From assembly GCA_029063085.1 (NCBI GenBank), contig JAIDOW010000096.1, positions 1 through 53,875 of the forward strand: a DNA stretch of 53,875 bases. The letters run 5' to 3'. Below the pieces are notes generated by a model. The model saw only the letters and a list, made by a program, of their open reading frames with translations, made no database searches and was not told the origin of the DNA. The position numbers and the translations under genes were made by a program. Source of the DNA: Lachnospiraceae bacterium. GTDB lineage: Bacteria; Bacillota; Clostridia; Lachnospirales; Lachnospiraceae. Below, piece by piece: positions 36,884 to 46,097 of the stretch. Within the stretch, counting starts at the first letter, position 1; every line of letters starts with the position of its first letter.

Positions 36884-38263
36884 TTAATCCTGTCCCCAGG
36901 TTTCATTTACGCTCTCAAGTGCAGCATTCCACTTCTTATTCCACTCAGCCATTACATCATCAAAGCTCTTAAATCCGCTCTGAGACTGACCTAATGCAGT
37001 ATCGATAATCTCTGCCTGATAAGAAGAACCACCCCAGAGATTTAATTCTGATTCATTGTGTACTGCATCCCATTTACCGTCATTTTCAGCAGTAGCAACG
37101 TTTGTAACGATAAATTCAACACCTTCAAAATCTGCAAGATTTTCTGGAAGAGCAGCACCCTTTACGATAGAAATCTCACCCTGCTTTTCTGCAAATCCTG
37201 ACTCGTTAAGCATAAAATCAATCCATGCTCTTGCAGTTGCCTTGTTATCAGAAGAGGTAGGAATACCATAAGAATAATCTGCATCTGCACCTGTATAAAC
37301 CTTACCGTCCTCTGCTGCTACAGGGAATGGTAAATAACCAATATCATCCGGATGATCTCCTGCTTCCTTAAACTGGCTTACTGCCCATGAACCCATTACC
37401 ATGCTGGCAATTTCGCCATTATTGATCATTGTCTTACTTGCCTCCCAGTCAGAAGTTACAGGATCAGCCTCACATAAACCGTTTTCTACAATCTGGTATA
37501 AAAGATTGTAAACCTTGTATCCAGGTTTTCCTTCAGCAAAAGGATCCTGTTCGTTGCACATCTTATTATTTACATAATCACTATCACCAGAAACTGCTCC
37601 CACATAACTCTGCCACTGAGACAATGCCCATGTGTCATGATAGTTTGTATAATACGGAATCGCTTCTGTATTTTCTTTTACTTTCTTTAATGCATCAATA
37701 AACTCCTCTGCACTGGAAGGTACTCCTTCTACACCTGCCTCCTCAAATATTCTCTTATTGTAGGCAATACCAGAAGCATTTGCTCCGGAAGGAAGTCCAT
37801 ATACCGTCCCATTATATGACCGGCTTGTTAAAAACTTCTCATCATACTGTGCAGATAGCTCTTCAACAGTTCCCAGTGCTTCAAAGTAAGTAGAGTAATC
37901 TTTTGCTGCTACCGAAGTAGGAACCATACAAACATCTCCGTAATCTCCAGCATTTAAACGGATCGCAATATCATCCTCATAGTTTTCCATTGCTTCAAAC
38001 TTTACTTCCGTGCCTGGATACTTTTCCTCAAACTGCTTTGCATAATCCGCAAAATCAGTATCCACCAAATCGGTTCTCTGAGTAAGTACTGTGATCTCTC
38101 CTGTGATATCACTTTCCTGCACTGCCTCTGTCGTTGATGAAGCACCTTCTCCTGCTGTCGTTCCTTCCGTTGTATCTCCTCCATCCTGTCCACACGCTGC
38201 TAGTGAGAATACCATGGCCGCAGCTAAAGCTGTACTTGCTGCTCTTTTCATAAATTTTCTCAT
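36884..38263 (-). CDS. Manno-oligosaccharide-binding lipoprotein of the ABC importer
   Basis: Family 1 solute-binding protein, 459 aa. The lipoprotein signal peptide ends at FSLAACGQ, giving a lipid-anchored Cys near residue 24, followed by a Thr/Glu/Gly-rich linker. The mature part shows EKYPGTEVKFEAMENYEDD and the family-1 signature region. Its place at the head of the mannan operon makes acetylated manno-oligosaccharides the likely ligands, as shown for the R. intestinalis homologue. AAAGGGG stands before the ATG. A promoter with palindromic sites lies upstream, shared with the divergent araC-type gene. Confidence 0.9.
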   Translation of the reverse strand: MRKFMKRAASTALAAAMVFSLAACGQDGGDTTEGTTAGEGASSTTEAVQESDITGEITVLTQRTDLVDTDFADYAKQFEEKYPGTEVKFEAMENYEDDIAIRLNAGDYGDVCMVPTSVAAKDYSTYFEALGTVEELSAQYDEKFLTSRSYNGTVYGLPSGANASGIAYNKRIFEEAGVEGVPSSAEEFIDALKKVKENTEAIPYYTNYHDTWALSQWQSYVGAVSGDSDYVNNKMCNEQDPFAEGKPGYKVYNLLYQIVENGLCEADPVTSDWEASKTMINNGEIASMVMGSWAVSQFKEAGDHPDDIGYLPFPVAAEDGKVYTGADADYSYGIPTSSDNKATARAWIDFMLNESGFAEKQGEISIVKGAALPENLADFEGVEFIVTNVATAENDGKWDAVHNESELNLWGGSSYQAEIIDTALGQSQSGFKSFDDVMAEWNKKWNAALESVNETWGQD

Positions 38264-38301
38264 AGATAAGTCCCCTTTCTAAATAAGTTATTTTCTTCGC
38301 T

Positions 38302-38371
38302 ATTTAGTTACATTTAGCTTAAATTTAATATACATCATTTAGCTAAATAATTCACTACATTATCTTGTCAA
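38302..38371 (-). promoter_or_regulatory. Promoter and ATTTAG-type operator sites of the mannan operon
   Basis: On the minus strand TTGACA (38371-38366), a 16-nt spacer and TATTTA (38349-38344) form a promoter for the binding-protein gene. The perfect palindrome ATTTAGCTAAAT (38337-38348) covers its -10 box. A near copy, ATTTAGCTTAAAT, lies at 38312-38324 and a half-site ATTTAGTTA at 38302. These may bind the nearby LacI or AraC regulator. Confidence 0.55.
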
Positions 38372-38384
38372 TTTTCAAAATATC

Positions 38385-38412
38385 TTGCTTTTTATTTATA
38401 ATATGCTATAAT
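38385..38412 (+). promoter_or_regulatory. Promoter of the araC-type gene
   Basis: TTGCTT (38385-38390), 16 nt and a consensus TATAAT (38407-38412) lie about 115 nt before the AraC-type start codon. Confidence 0.6.
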
Positions 38413-38525
38413 ACAAATAGAATCAATGCATTTAACTGCACATTTTTCACAATACGCAACATATCTCCTTCGTGTTTTAACTTAAATAATCTAATATATT
38501 TACTTAAACTATCGAGAGGTGTATT

Positions 38526-39446
38526 ATGGACTTTCATATTTTACTGGAAGAGGCTTCCAGCCATCTTCGATATCAAAAACAAATACTGGATAATATGATT
38601 TTTCCCCAATTATGTTCAAAATATGCTTTTACACTGTATGGAATTACAAAATCAAGATGTCGCTATCCATATGGAATATCTCTAAAAGCTCTGCCCTGCT
38701 ATGCATTCTTATATACTTTTGAAGGTTGTTCCAGACTCTTTATTGACAGACATGAATATCTCCTGACCAGTGACACCACTGCATGGTTTGACTGTTCCTG
38801 CGGTTTTACAATAGAACTACCCAAAAACAATCAGGATTGGGATTTCATTTTAATATTTGCCTCCGGAGCTTCTCTCCCTGATTATTACAGGGACTTTACA
38901 GAAAACGGTGATATTACGATTCACTCTCAGCACTCGCCTGCCATCGCCGCAACCTTCCGCCAGATTTATTCTAATGCCATTTCCGGACAGGAAGGAAACT
39001 TTTTGATATTCCCAAAGCTTTTATGCGACCTGATCACTCACCTTACACTGGATCGTGCCATCCGAAACCGGTATGGTGAAGAACCGGAACATATCATACA
39101 GATCATCAACTATATCCAGGAACACTATACCGAAAAAATAACCCTGGATTCCCTGGCCAGTCATTTTGCACTCAGTAAATATAGTCTGTCCAGAAGCTTT
39201 ACCTATTATATGAACCAGTCATTAATCGACTATTTAATTGATTTTCGCGTGGATGAGAGCAAGAAACTATTACAATTTACCGATCACTCTATTGCAGAAA
39301 TTGCAGATGAAACAGGATTTTCAACCATAAATAATTTTATTACACAGTTTAAAAAAAGAACAGATCTGACTCCCACTGCATACCGCAGGCAAAATCAGAT
39401 CTATTCCTCCAAACAACGGCTATATGACTATTATCATTCATTATAG
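38526..39446 (+). CDS. AraC-family transcriptional regulator
   Basis: AraC-type regulator of 306 aa. The N-terminal part (about 30-160) is a cupin-like sensor domain. The C-terminal part carries two helix-turn-helices: ITLDSLASHFALSKYSLSRS and HSIAEIADETGFSTINNFIT, followed by KKRTDLTPTAYRR. GAGAGGTG precedes the ATG. It is divergent from the binding-protein gene and so is probably the activator of the mannan operon, sensing a manno-oligosaccharide. Its stop is only 4 nt from the stop of the convergent lacI-type gene. Confidence 0.9.
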   Translation: MDFHILLEEASSHLRYQKQILDNMIFPQLCSKYAFTLYGITKSRCRYPYGISLKALPCYAFLYTFEGCSRLFIDRHEYLLTSDTTAWFDCSCGFTIELPKNNQDWDFILIFASGASLPDYYRDFTENGDITIHSQHSPAIAATFRQIYSNAISGQEGNFLIFPKLLCDLITHLTLDRAIRNRYGEEPEHIIQIINYIQEHYTEKITLDSLASHFALSKYSLSRSFTYYMNQSLIDYLIDFRVDESKKLLQFTDHSIAEIADETGFSTINNFITQFKKRTDLTPTAYRRQNQIYSSKQRLYDYYHSL

Positions 39447-39450
39447 CTAT

Positions 39451-40455
39451 TTATTCTATTCTTCTAACCGTATCACGAACCACTAATTTTCCATAAACTA
39501 CCGTCGTTCCGCGGCGGTAATTTTTATTTTTAGCCCTCTCTTCAATAATGTGTATACAGCGGCCAATCATTTCATCCGTATTTACCTGATACGTGGTCAG
39601 GGCAATCTCCTCCGAAGGCTGCTCTACAAAATCATCATACCCCACCACAGAGATATCCTCTGGCACGGAATACCCCGCCTTTTCCAAAGCATCGATCATA
39701 CGGTAGGCTACCGGATCACAGTTACATACAAAAGCATCGGGCATATCATCCGGCAATTCCAATTCAATAAATTTACCATCTTCATCCCTGTCAGGGAGCG
39801 TCCATTTTGCATCATAAATCTGCTCTTTTGCAATCAGATATTTCATATAGCCCATATACCGGTCCAGAATACTTCTGGTACTTTTATAATTACCGACAAA
39901 TCCTATTCTCTTATGTCCGTTTTTCACCAGATATCTGGTAAGGAGAAAACCACCGTTCACTCCATCACTGACTACGCAGTCCACATCAAACTCTTCGTTT
40001 TCAAAATCAAAAAAGGTAATTCCAAGCCCTGTCTGAACAAGACTTTCTAAAAATATGCTCTGCATTTCACCAACTATCACTACCTGATCAACTGAATTCA
40101 TCCTCACGATATTAGGAAGCATCCCTGTCTCTTCATCTTCCCTGCGGACAATCTCCAGAATACCAATATATCCCTTTTTTGAAAGTTCCATAAGCATTTG
40201 CTGATAAATTTTAAAATAAAAAGAATTATCACTTACAAATCTCTCCGATATGACAATGCCTATATTGATATTTAAATCTTCTCTCCTGCTTCTGTCCCCT
40301 TTTGCAATATAGCCCAGTTCTCCTGCCTTATCGACAATCCTCTCCCTTAACACATCACTTACTCCGTCTTTTCCCGCCAGTGCTTTTGAAACCGTGACAA
40401 TACTTACATCCATTGCCTTCGCCACGTCTTTCATTGTTACCTGTTTTTTTACCAT
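39451..40455 (-). CDS. LacI-family transcriptional regulator
   Basis: LacI-type repressor of 334 aa. The DNA-binding domain reads MKDVAKAMDVSIVTVSKALAG at the N-terminus with a hinge near residue 50. The periplasmic-binding-protein-like effector domain follows with FVGNYKSTRSILDRYMGY, DAFVCNCDPVAYRMIDAL and VVGYDDF. It starts 6 nt after the YesL-like gene. Its position suggests control of this operon and perhaps of the main mannan operon. The ligand is unknown. Confidence 0.9.
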   Translation of the reverse strand: MVKKQVTMKDVAKAMDVSIVTVSKALAGKDGVSDVLRERIVDKAGELGYIAKGDRSRREDLNINIGIVISERFVSDNSFYFKIYQQMLMELSKKGYIGILEIVRREDEETGMLPNIVRMNSVDQVVIVGEMQSIFLESLVQTGLGITFFDFENEEFDVDCVVSDGVNGGFLLTRYLVKNGHKRIGFVGNYKSTRSILDRYMGYMKYLIAKEQIYDAKWTLPDRDEDGKFIELELPDDMPDAFVCNCDPVAYRMIDALEKAGYSVPEDISVVGYDDFVEQPSEEIALTTYQVNTDEMIGRCIHIIEERAKNKNYRRGTTVVYGKLVVRDTVRRIE

Positions 40456-40461
40456 CCTTGC

Positions 40462-41157
40462 TCACTCTCTTTTCCACTCAATTCCTAATTTTTCAATATC
40501 CTCATTCACACTTTCATCCGGTAATTCTGTATTTTCTTCTTCTGGTTCATCCAGATACTCCCGATATATATATCGGTATACAACTGCCATACCATAGCCC
40601 GATAGTCCAAAACCATACAATACCATAAAAATCCGCACTGACTCAAAAAAATACATCACGCATATGATCGCAATCACTACAACTCCTAACAGCAGTGTCC
40701 CAGGCAGGTTTTTCACTGCCATCAGCAATGCATTTCTAATGGTAGCGGTAATACGATTTTCAAAAATCGCCTGTTGTACATATACATATAATAATACCAT
40801 ACAATATACCATTATGGGAATAACAGAAATAATAATCATAAATCCTGCATTTTTATTTTGCAGACTTACCCAGAAATGCAGATCAAAAAACAAAATTCCT
40901 CCAAGTATGGCTGACAATATATGGATTACTGTCGCCTGCTTAAAGTTCGACCGGAATGCCTTCAGATATCCAGATACGATATAACCCTCTTTGTTGGTTG
41001 TCATCTTGATCGCAATTGTCATAAGTGCAGTAATGGATGCCCCTATGGTAATCAAAGGAATACTGGTAATCACAAATATGAAATTCAGAAGAAAAATATC
41101 ACCTATTTTTCCCATTGCCCGAAAAAAAGGCGTATCTATATTCAATACATTCTTCAT
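40462..41157 (-). CDS. YesL-like (DUF624) membrane protein
   Basis: Integral membrane protein of 231 aa in the DUF624/YesL family, with about five membrane segments. The N-terminal NIDTPFFRAMGKIGDIFLLN and the following IPLITIGAS are characteristic. These proteins accompany sugar ABC operons in Firmicutes; their role is not known. CGGAGG precedes the ATG. It sits between the CE2 esterase and lacI-type genes. Confidence 0.88.
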   Translation of the reverse strand: MKNVLNIDTPFFRAMGKIGDIFLLNFIFVITSIPLITIGASITALMTIAIKMTTNKEGYIVSGYLKAFRSNFKQATVIHILSAILGGILFFDLHFWVSLQNKNAGFMIIISVIPIMVYCMVLLYVYVQQAIFENRITATIRNALLMAVKNLPGTLLLGVVVIAIICVMYFFESVRIFMVLYGFGLSGYGMAVVYRYIYREYLDEPEEENTELPDESVNEDIEKLGIEWKRE

Positions 41158-41187
41158 ACATACCTCCGTTTCTGCCTGGGAAATCCT

Positions 41188-42210
41188 CTATAAAATTCCC
41201 TCCTGCTTCATAAAATCCAAAATTCTTTTTGCATCCCTTTTATGCGTCGCCACAGAAGGGTGCATAGACGCCATTCCATCTCTTTTCACATCATGATAAG
41301 GAAGCTCATAGGCATAGATATTTTCCACCCCTTTTGCTTTTATCTTCTCTACCACCTGTTCCACATAAGGAAATACTCCTTGGCATAAAGTACCCAGCAC
41401 ACATATAATTATGCTCTCCTTATGATATTGCTTTAACATCATTAAAAAATCCTCATATGCCTTCAAAAAACCCTTAAGAATTTCTTCTTTATACAAATGT
41501 TCCGAATCATTTGTTCCCAAATTGACAAAAATATACTCCGGTTCAAACTCCTCTGCCTCTATTTTCTGTTCCCTGTCTACAAACCAGTTTACATATGGAT
41601 ATAATTTAGGAACATTGTTCTCTGGATTGCCAGTATACTCCACAAACATACCATATCCGGAAGCAGATATCCATCTGGCATTCCAATTCATTTCCCTGGT
41701 CATAAAAGCAGCATAACTGCACTCCCCATCTTCTTCTCGAATTGTATATTCACTTTCCGGTTCTCCATGCACCCCATATCCACAGGTTATGGAATCTCCG
41801 ATAAATTCCACCCTGGTTCGGTTATCTGCCTTCTCTTTGACCGGAATCAGTTCTCCATCGCAAACCTTTATGCATCTTAGTCCTCCATAGGACATCGCCG
41901 CTTCCGTAATCTTTATGATCCGTACCTCATGCATCTCCCCAGGACTCAGTTCACAAATCAGATACCAATCCTTGCGTCTGTCCAAAACCAATTCCGATAC
42001 CTTTTTGCCATCTACATAAATTCTAAATCCCGGCTGATTCACTTCTTCATTATCACCGGTAATCATATACATATACAGAGAACTTCCCTTTACACTCAAA
42101 TCAAGACTGCTATTAGTATATCCAAAATAACAGGTTCCCTGTTTCTCTAATATCCTTCCCTGCCATCTCAAAAAAGAATCCGTTTCGCGATTCATATAGT
42201 ATTCTGCCAT
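41188..42210 (-). CDS. CE2-family carbohydrate acetylesterase
   Basis: Acetylesterase of 340 aa with the CE2 layout: an N-terminal jelly-roll (about 1-130) with FGYTNSSLDLSVKGSSLYM and a C-terminal SGNH domain. The nucleophile Ser is in EFIGDSITCGYGV, block III is NLGTNDSEH, and a His is in the DGMASMHPS region. There is no signal peptide, so it works in the cytoplasm. In R. intestinalis CE2 removes 2-, 4- and 6-O-acetyl groups from manno-oligosaccharides and complements CE17. The ATG at 42210 follows AAAGGA; a GTG at 42231 is possible. It begins 37 nt after the stop of the GGDEF-protein gene. Confidence 0.88.
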   Translation of the reverse strand: MAEYYMNRETDSFLRWQGRILEKQGTCYFGYTNSSLDLSVKGSSLYMYMITGDNEEVNQPGFRIYVDGKKVSELVLDRRKDWYLICELSPGEMHEVRIIKITEAAMSYGGLRCIKVCDGELIPVKEKADNRTRVEFIGDSITCGYGVHGEPESEYTIREEDGECSYAAFMTREMNWNARWISASGYGMFVEYTGNPENNVPKLYPYVNWFVDREQKIEAEEFEPEYIFVNLGTNDSEHLYKEEILKGFLKAYEDFLMMLKQYHKESIIICVLGTLCQGVFPYVEQVVEKIKAKGVENIYAYELPYHDVKRDGMASMHPSVATHKRDAKRILDFMKQEGIL

Positions 42211-42246
42211 CTCATTTTCCTTTCCTGTCACCTATCTTCGCTTTCA

Positions 42247-44694
42247 TCATTCCTTCTCTAACAGTTTTTCCAAATCCTCTGGAGATATGAATTCTGCACT
42301 GTTTTTATCCGGTATATCCTTTTCCTCTGTCAGAACAACAAAAAATCCCCTTTTCTTCAAACATTCTGCCAGCCCTTCTGTATCAAAGTTATCCTTTTCA
42401 AACCGTTTCCGGTCTATCACGATCCGGACATCTTTATACTGAATGCCATATCGTTCCATTAATTCCGATAATTTATCAAATATAGCAGGATCCCATAAAC
42501 CGGTATCTGTCATATCCAAATTTACAACCGGTATCTGTTTTCCTTCTTTTTTCCATTGCTGCAAATAGGAAAAAGCTTTTTCATATATATTTAAATCGAA
42601 CTCCATCATAAAATTCTTTTTTTGAAATATAGGAATATACTCTTCTTGTTCCCTTATGCTCCCTTTTTCATCTTCCCATCTTGTCAATAATCTTACTTCT
42701 TTCACTTTTCCATCTTCCGTTTCCGGTAAGAAATATAGTTTAAATTCCTCGTCAAAAAATGCCTGATACATATTCCTACAGATAACATTTTCTTTTCGAT
42801 ATTGTTCCTTTAATGTTTCATCAAAAAAAGCAATTTCATTTTTCTTCCGCTTTTTCAAACTACAAAGGCTCTGTCTGGCATAATCGGCAAAATCAATTGC
42901 CTCTGCCAAAAATATCCTTTCAGACTCCATATTATAAACCCCGGATTCCATATAAGCAAAAATCCCTGCATAGACCATTTCACATTCATGCTGTAACACC
43001 TTCATAATCATGTGAACACGATCAAAAACAGACATGTCCTTTTTTAACAGCAGCAGAAAGTCCTGTCCCCGCATTCTGGCAGCCGTTTCTCCCTCTACCA
43101 GAGAATAATTTAACTGTTTTCCAACCATTTTTAAAATTTCATCTGCCGCCTTATAACCAAATTTTCTGCAAATTGCATCAAAATTTTTAAATCCCAGAAA
43201 AACCATGCAATATACTTCCGGATTTTCTGATATCAATTTCAGTGTTTCTGTCTCAAAATATTCTATCGTAGATAAATTCGTCAGCTTATCTACAGTATTT
43301 CTTTTTCTCAGCAGGCGGGTAACATCTTCCCGACAAATCACATACTGGATCTGTCCTTCTCTTCCCTTCAGCCGGACAACCGTTTTTGAAAACCATCGTT
43401 TACTCTCCTTATCATAACATTCCACACTATACCGTTTATCATGATTATTCATGTATGGAACCAGGCAATCTTCGCATGGCTTTTCCAAACCATACTGTTG
43501 ATAACAAAAAACCGGCTTATCAGCCTTTCCCGTACTTTCAAATACCAGACGATGGTCTCTTTCCATCACATAATAATAAAAATCATCTGACCTTAATTGT
43601 TTATAATAATATTTTTCCTTAAGCAATTCATTTACCTGATTTTCCAACTCCCGATAATGGGATTCCTGCTCCCCTTTAGTCAGTTCCTGCTTTGATGCCT
43701 CTGCTCTTCCTATACTTGCTCTCCCTCTTTTTTTAACCGTATATTCATCTGCTTCGTTATAAAATGCATACCCGTCTTTTCCATTATTTTTAACGTCATA
43801 TAATGCAATATCAGCTGCACGGAACACCCCTCTGAATTCCTGCCCATCTGCCGGAAATATAGCAATACCGATGCTGGTTGTAATCTTTGCCCCGTTTTTT
43901 AATTCCATTTCCCTGATTTTTTTATTCAGCTGTTTTGCATATTTTTCCGCTTCCGGGCGGCTGACGATTTTTTTCTTAAGTACTGCAAATTCATCTCCGC
44001 CAATGCGTCCCACCAAAGCCTCTTCCTGAAAAACTGCCTTTAACTGTCTTGCATATTGCTCTAATACATAATCTCCGAATATGTGTCCATATGTATCATT
44101 TATCCCTTTAAAATTATCAATATCCATCATGTATATTGCATGGTGTTCTGATGCCAGCCCCCTCTGGTAACGCGAAAAAAACTTTGCCATTTCTTCCTCA
44201 AACACACCCTTATTAAGCAGTCCCGTCAATGCATCCTTCCGGGACTCCATCTTCAACGCCTCCCTTGCTTTATATTCCCTGTCCACATTCAGCGTCTTAC
44301 CAATAATCTTAATAATATTTCCCTTTTCATCCCGAATAGTATTTCCCTCATATCTTTGCCACGTATAAGTCTCATCATCCGTCAGTGTCCGGAATTCATA
44401 ACTATAGCTTTCGTCTCCGTTATCCATACTGTCACAATAGGCCTCAAAAATCGCCACATCCTCCGGATGCACGATTCCCCAACTCCTTATAGTATTACGA
44501 TAATCCGGAATATCCAGATTATCATCCTCATATTTTCCTCCCAGCTTCTTTTCCTGATGTAGAAAATGAGTTTCACAATCATACTCCCAAATTGCACAGT
44601 CCATATTCGTAATCACAAGCTGATACTTCTCCTGCATAAATGCCAGCTGCTTTTTCAATTCCTCAATTGTTTTCAGCAATTTTTGTTTATCCAT
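42247..44694 (-). CDS. PAS-GGDEF protein with degenerate second GGDEF and EAL-like C-terminus
   Basis: Predicted cytoplasmic diguanylate cyclase of 815 aa. A short coiled coil (about 5-25) leads into a PAS domain (about 28-150). The first GGDEF domain (about 150-315) is intact, with GRIGGDEFAVL at 230-240 preceded by KDALTGLLN. A middle section with several Cys follows (about 350-470), then a second GGDEF-like domain whose motif is MRGQDF, and a truncated EAL-like end in which EAL reads EVRLL and the acidic metal residues are missing. It should make but not destroy c-di-GMP. AGAGGTG precedes the ATG at 44694. It is followed after 37 nt by the CE2 gene with no terminator, so it may head that operon. 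Confidence 0.85.
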   Translation of the reverse strand: MDKQKLLKTIEELKKQLAFMQEKYQLVITNMDCAIWEYDCETHFLHQEKKLGGKYEDDNLDIPDYRNTIRSWGIVHPEDVAIFEAYCDSMDNGDESYSYEFRTLTDDETYTWQRYEGNTIRDEKGNIIKIIGKTLNVDREYKAREALKMESRKDALTGLLNKGVFEEEMAKFFSRYQRGLASEHHAIYMMDIDNFKGINDTYGHIFGDYVLEQYARQLKAVFQEEALVGRIGGDEFAVLKKKIVSRPEAEKYAKQLNKKIREMELKNGAKITTSIGIAIFPADGQEFRGVFRAADIALYDVKNNGKDGYAFYNEADEYTVKKRGRASIGRAEASKQELTKGEQESHYRELENQVNELLKEKYYYKQLRSDDFYYYVMERDHRLVFESTGKADKPVFCYQQYGLEKPCEDCLVPYMNNHDKRYSVECYDKESKRWFSKTVVRLKGREGQIQYVICREDVTRLLRKRNTVDKLTNLSTIEYFETETLKLISENPEVYCMVFLGFKNFDAICRKFGYKAADEILKMVGKQLNYSLVEGETAARMRGQDFLLLLKKDMSVFDRVHMIMKVLQHECEMVYAGIFAYMESGVYNMESERIFLAEAIDFADYARQSLCSLKKRKKNEIAFFDETLKEQYRKENVICRNMYQAFFDEEFKLYFLPETEDGKVKEVRLLTRWEDEKGSIREQEEYIPIFQKKNFMMEFDLNIYEKAFSYLQQWKKEGKQIPVVNLDMTDTGLWDPAIFDKLSELMERYGIQYKDVRIVIDRKRFEKDNFDTEGLAECLKKRGFFVVLTEEKDIPDKNSAEFISPEDLEKLLEKE

Positions 44695-44869
44695 AAAACA
44701 CCTCTTTGTTTCACGACACATTCCATCTGCTTACAATGAAATTATAATGCATTATTTTGTAAACTTCAAGCTTTTTACTTAAATTAACCTAAAAAGTATA
44801 GTAAAACAAAGAAAATCATAAGACAAAAGACCTGATTGCAGAATTTTAAAATATTTTTTAAGAAAACAC

Positions 44870-44899
44870 TTGCATTATCCCCTCGATATAGTATATAAT
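44870..44899 (+). promoter_or_regulatory. Promoter of tRNA-Pro
   Basis: TTGCAT (44870-44875), an 18-nt spacer and consensus TATAAT (44894-44899) lie about 60 nt before the tRNA. Confidence 0.65.
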
Positions 44900-44961
44900 C
44901 AAACAGTTGCAGTTAGTGTATTTTCTTCAATAACTCATAAATAAATATTCTTACAATACAA

Positions 44962-45035
44962 CGGGGCGTGGCTCAGCTTGGTAGAGCGCTTGGTTCGGGA
45001 CTAAGAGGTCGCAGGTTCAAATCCTGTCGCCCCGA
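44962..45035 (+). tRNA. tRNA-Pro (anticodon CGG)
   Basis: A complete cloverleaf. The acceptor arm CGGGGCG (44962-44968) pairs with CGCCCCG (45028-45034), with discriminator A. The D arm is GCTC/GAGC, the anticodon arm CTTGG/CTAAG with loop TTCGGGA, and the T arm GCAGG/CCTGT with loop TTCAAAT. The anticodon CGG reads CCG. CCA is not encoded. Confidence 0.95.
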
Positions 45036-45040
45036 TTAAA

Positions 45041-45069
45041 AAAACACCAGTCTTTTCGACTGGTGTTTT
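45041..45069. terminator. Bidirectional terminator between tRNA-Pro and the aldolase gene
   Basis: A 12-bp stem AAAACACCAGTC/GACTGGTGTTTT with a 5-nt loop, with A-rich sequence before and T-rich after, serves both converging genes. Confidence 0.9.
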
Positions 45070-45085
45070 TCTTCTGCAATTATTC

Positions 45086-45949
45086 TCACGCTTTTCCTAC
45101 GGAACCAAATAATTCCATTTTCTCCTTCACAGTTGCCTTGATTGCATCTGCCCCTGGAGCTAACAGCTTACGAGGATCAAAGCCTTTTCCCTCTAAATCC
45201 TTACCTGCCTCAATATATTTACGAGTAGCATCCGCAAATGATAACTGGCATTCAGTATTTACATTAATCTTTGCCACACCTAATGAGATAGCTTTCTTGA
45301 TCATATCCTCCGGAATACCGGTACCACCATGTAATACTAACGGCATATCACCAGTCTTTTGCTGAATAGCATCTAATGTTTCAAAGCTTAATCCTGCCCA
45401 ATTCTCAGGATATTTACCATGAATATTACCAATACCTGCTGCAAGCATTGTTACTCCTAAATCAGCAACTTCTTTGCATTCATCCGGATCTGCACATTCT
45501 CCGGCGCCAACAACACCATCTTCTTCACCACCGATAGAACCAACTTCCGCCTCTAAAGAAAGACCTTTTTCCTTACAGATCGCAACCAGTTCCTTTGTCT
45601 TTGCCACATTCTCTTCAATCGGATAATGAGAGCCGTCGAACATGATAGAAGAAAAACCTGCTTCAATACAAGCCTTTGCTCCTTCATATGAACCGTGATC
45701 CAAATGAAGTGCAACCGGAACCGTGATTCCTAAACTGTCTACCATCGCATCCACCATTGCTGCCACCGTCTTGAAACCAGTCATATACTTACCTGCACCT
45801 TCGGATACACCTAAGATAACCGGGCTGTTTAACTCCTGTGCCGTTAAAAGAATAGACTTTGTCCACTCAAGATTGTTGATGTTAAACTGACCTACTGCAT
45901 ACTTGCCAGCTTTTGCTTTTTTTAACATTTCCTCTGCTGAAACTAACAT
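45086..45949 (-). CDS. fba: Class II fructose-bisphosphate aldolase
   Basis: Zinc-dependent aldolase of glycolysis, 287 aa, splitting fructose 1,6-bisphosphate. Motifs are VALHLDHG with a zinc His, EAEVGSIGGEEDG, GIGNIHGKYP, and LVLHGGTGIP followed by VAKINVNTE. The length suits the short class IIA/B Firmicute enzymes. GAGGAAT stands before the ATG. It is a single gene; mannan-derived fructose 6-phosphate reaches it after phosphorylation, but nothing links its regulation to that locus. Tagatose-bisphosphate aldolase activity cannot be excluded. Confidence 0.94.
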   Translation of the reverse strand: MLVSAEEMLKKAKAGKYAVGQFNINNLEWTKSILLTAQELNSPVILGVSEGAGKYMTGFKTVAAMVDAMVDSLGITVPVALHLDHGSYEGAKACIEAGFSSIMFDGSHYPIEENVAKTKELVAICKEKGLSLEAEVGSIGGEEDGVVGAGECADPDECKEVADLGVTMLAAGIGNIHGKYPENWAGLSFETLDAIQQKTGDMPLVLHGGTGIPEDMIKKAISLGVAKINVNTECQLSFADATRKYIEAGKDLEGKGFDPRKLLAPGADAIKATVKEKMELFGSVGKA

Positions 45950-46047
45950 GAAAATTCCTCCATCTTCTTAAAATATTACAGGTGAAAATAACTGCGCACC
46001 TGCACACTTATGGTTATTATACCCTAACTAATATCAAAAATAAAGAA

Positions 46048-46084
46048 AAAGTTTTCTTTCCGGTCCAACGAGAAAGAAAACTTT
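46048..46084 (-). terminator. Terminator of the vanZ-like operon
   Basis: A perfect 13-bp stem AAAGTTTTCTTTC/GAAAGAAAACTTT with an 11-nt loop, followed on the minus strand by TTTTCTTTATTTTT. Confidence 0.85.
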
Positions 46085-46097
46085 AATACTCAATCCA

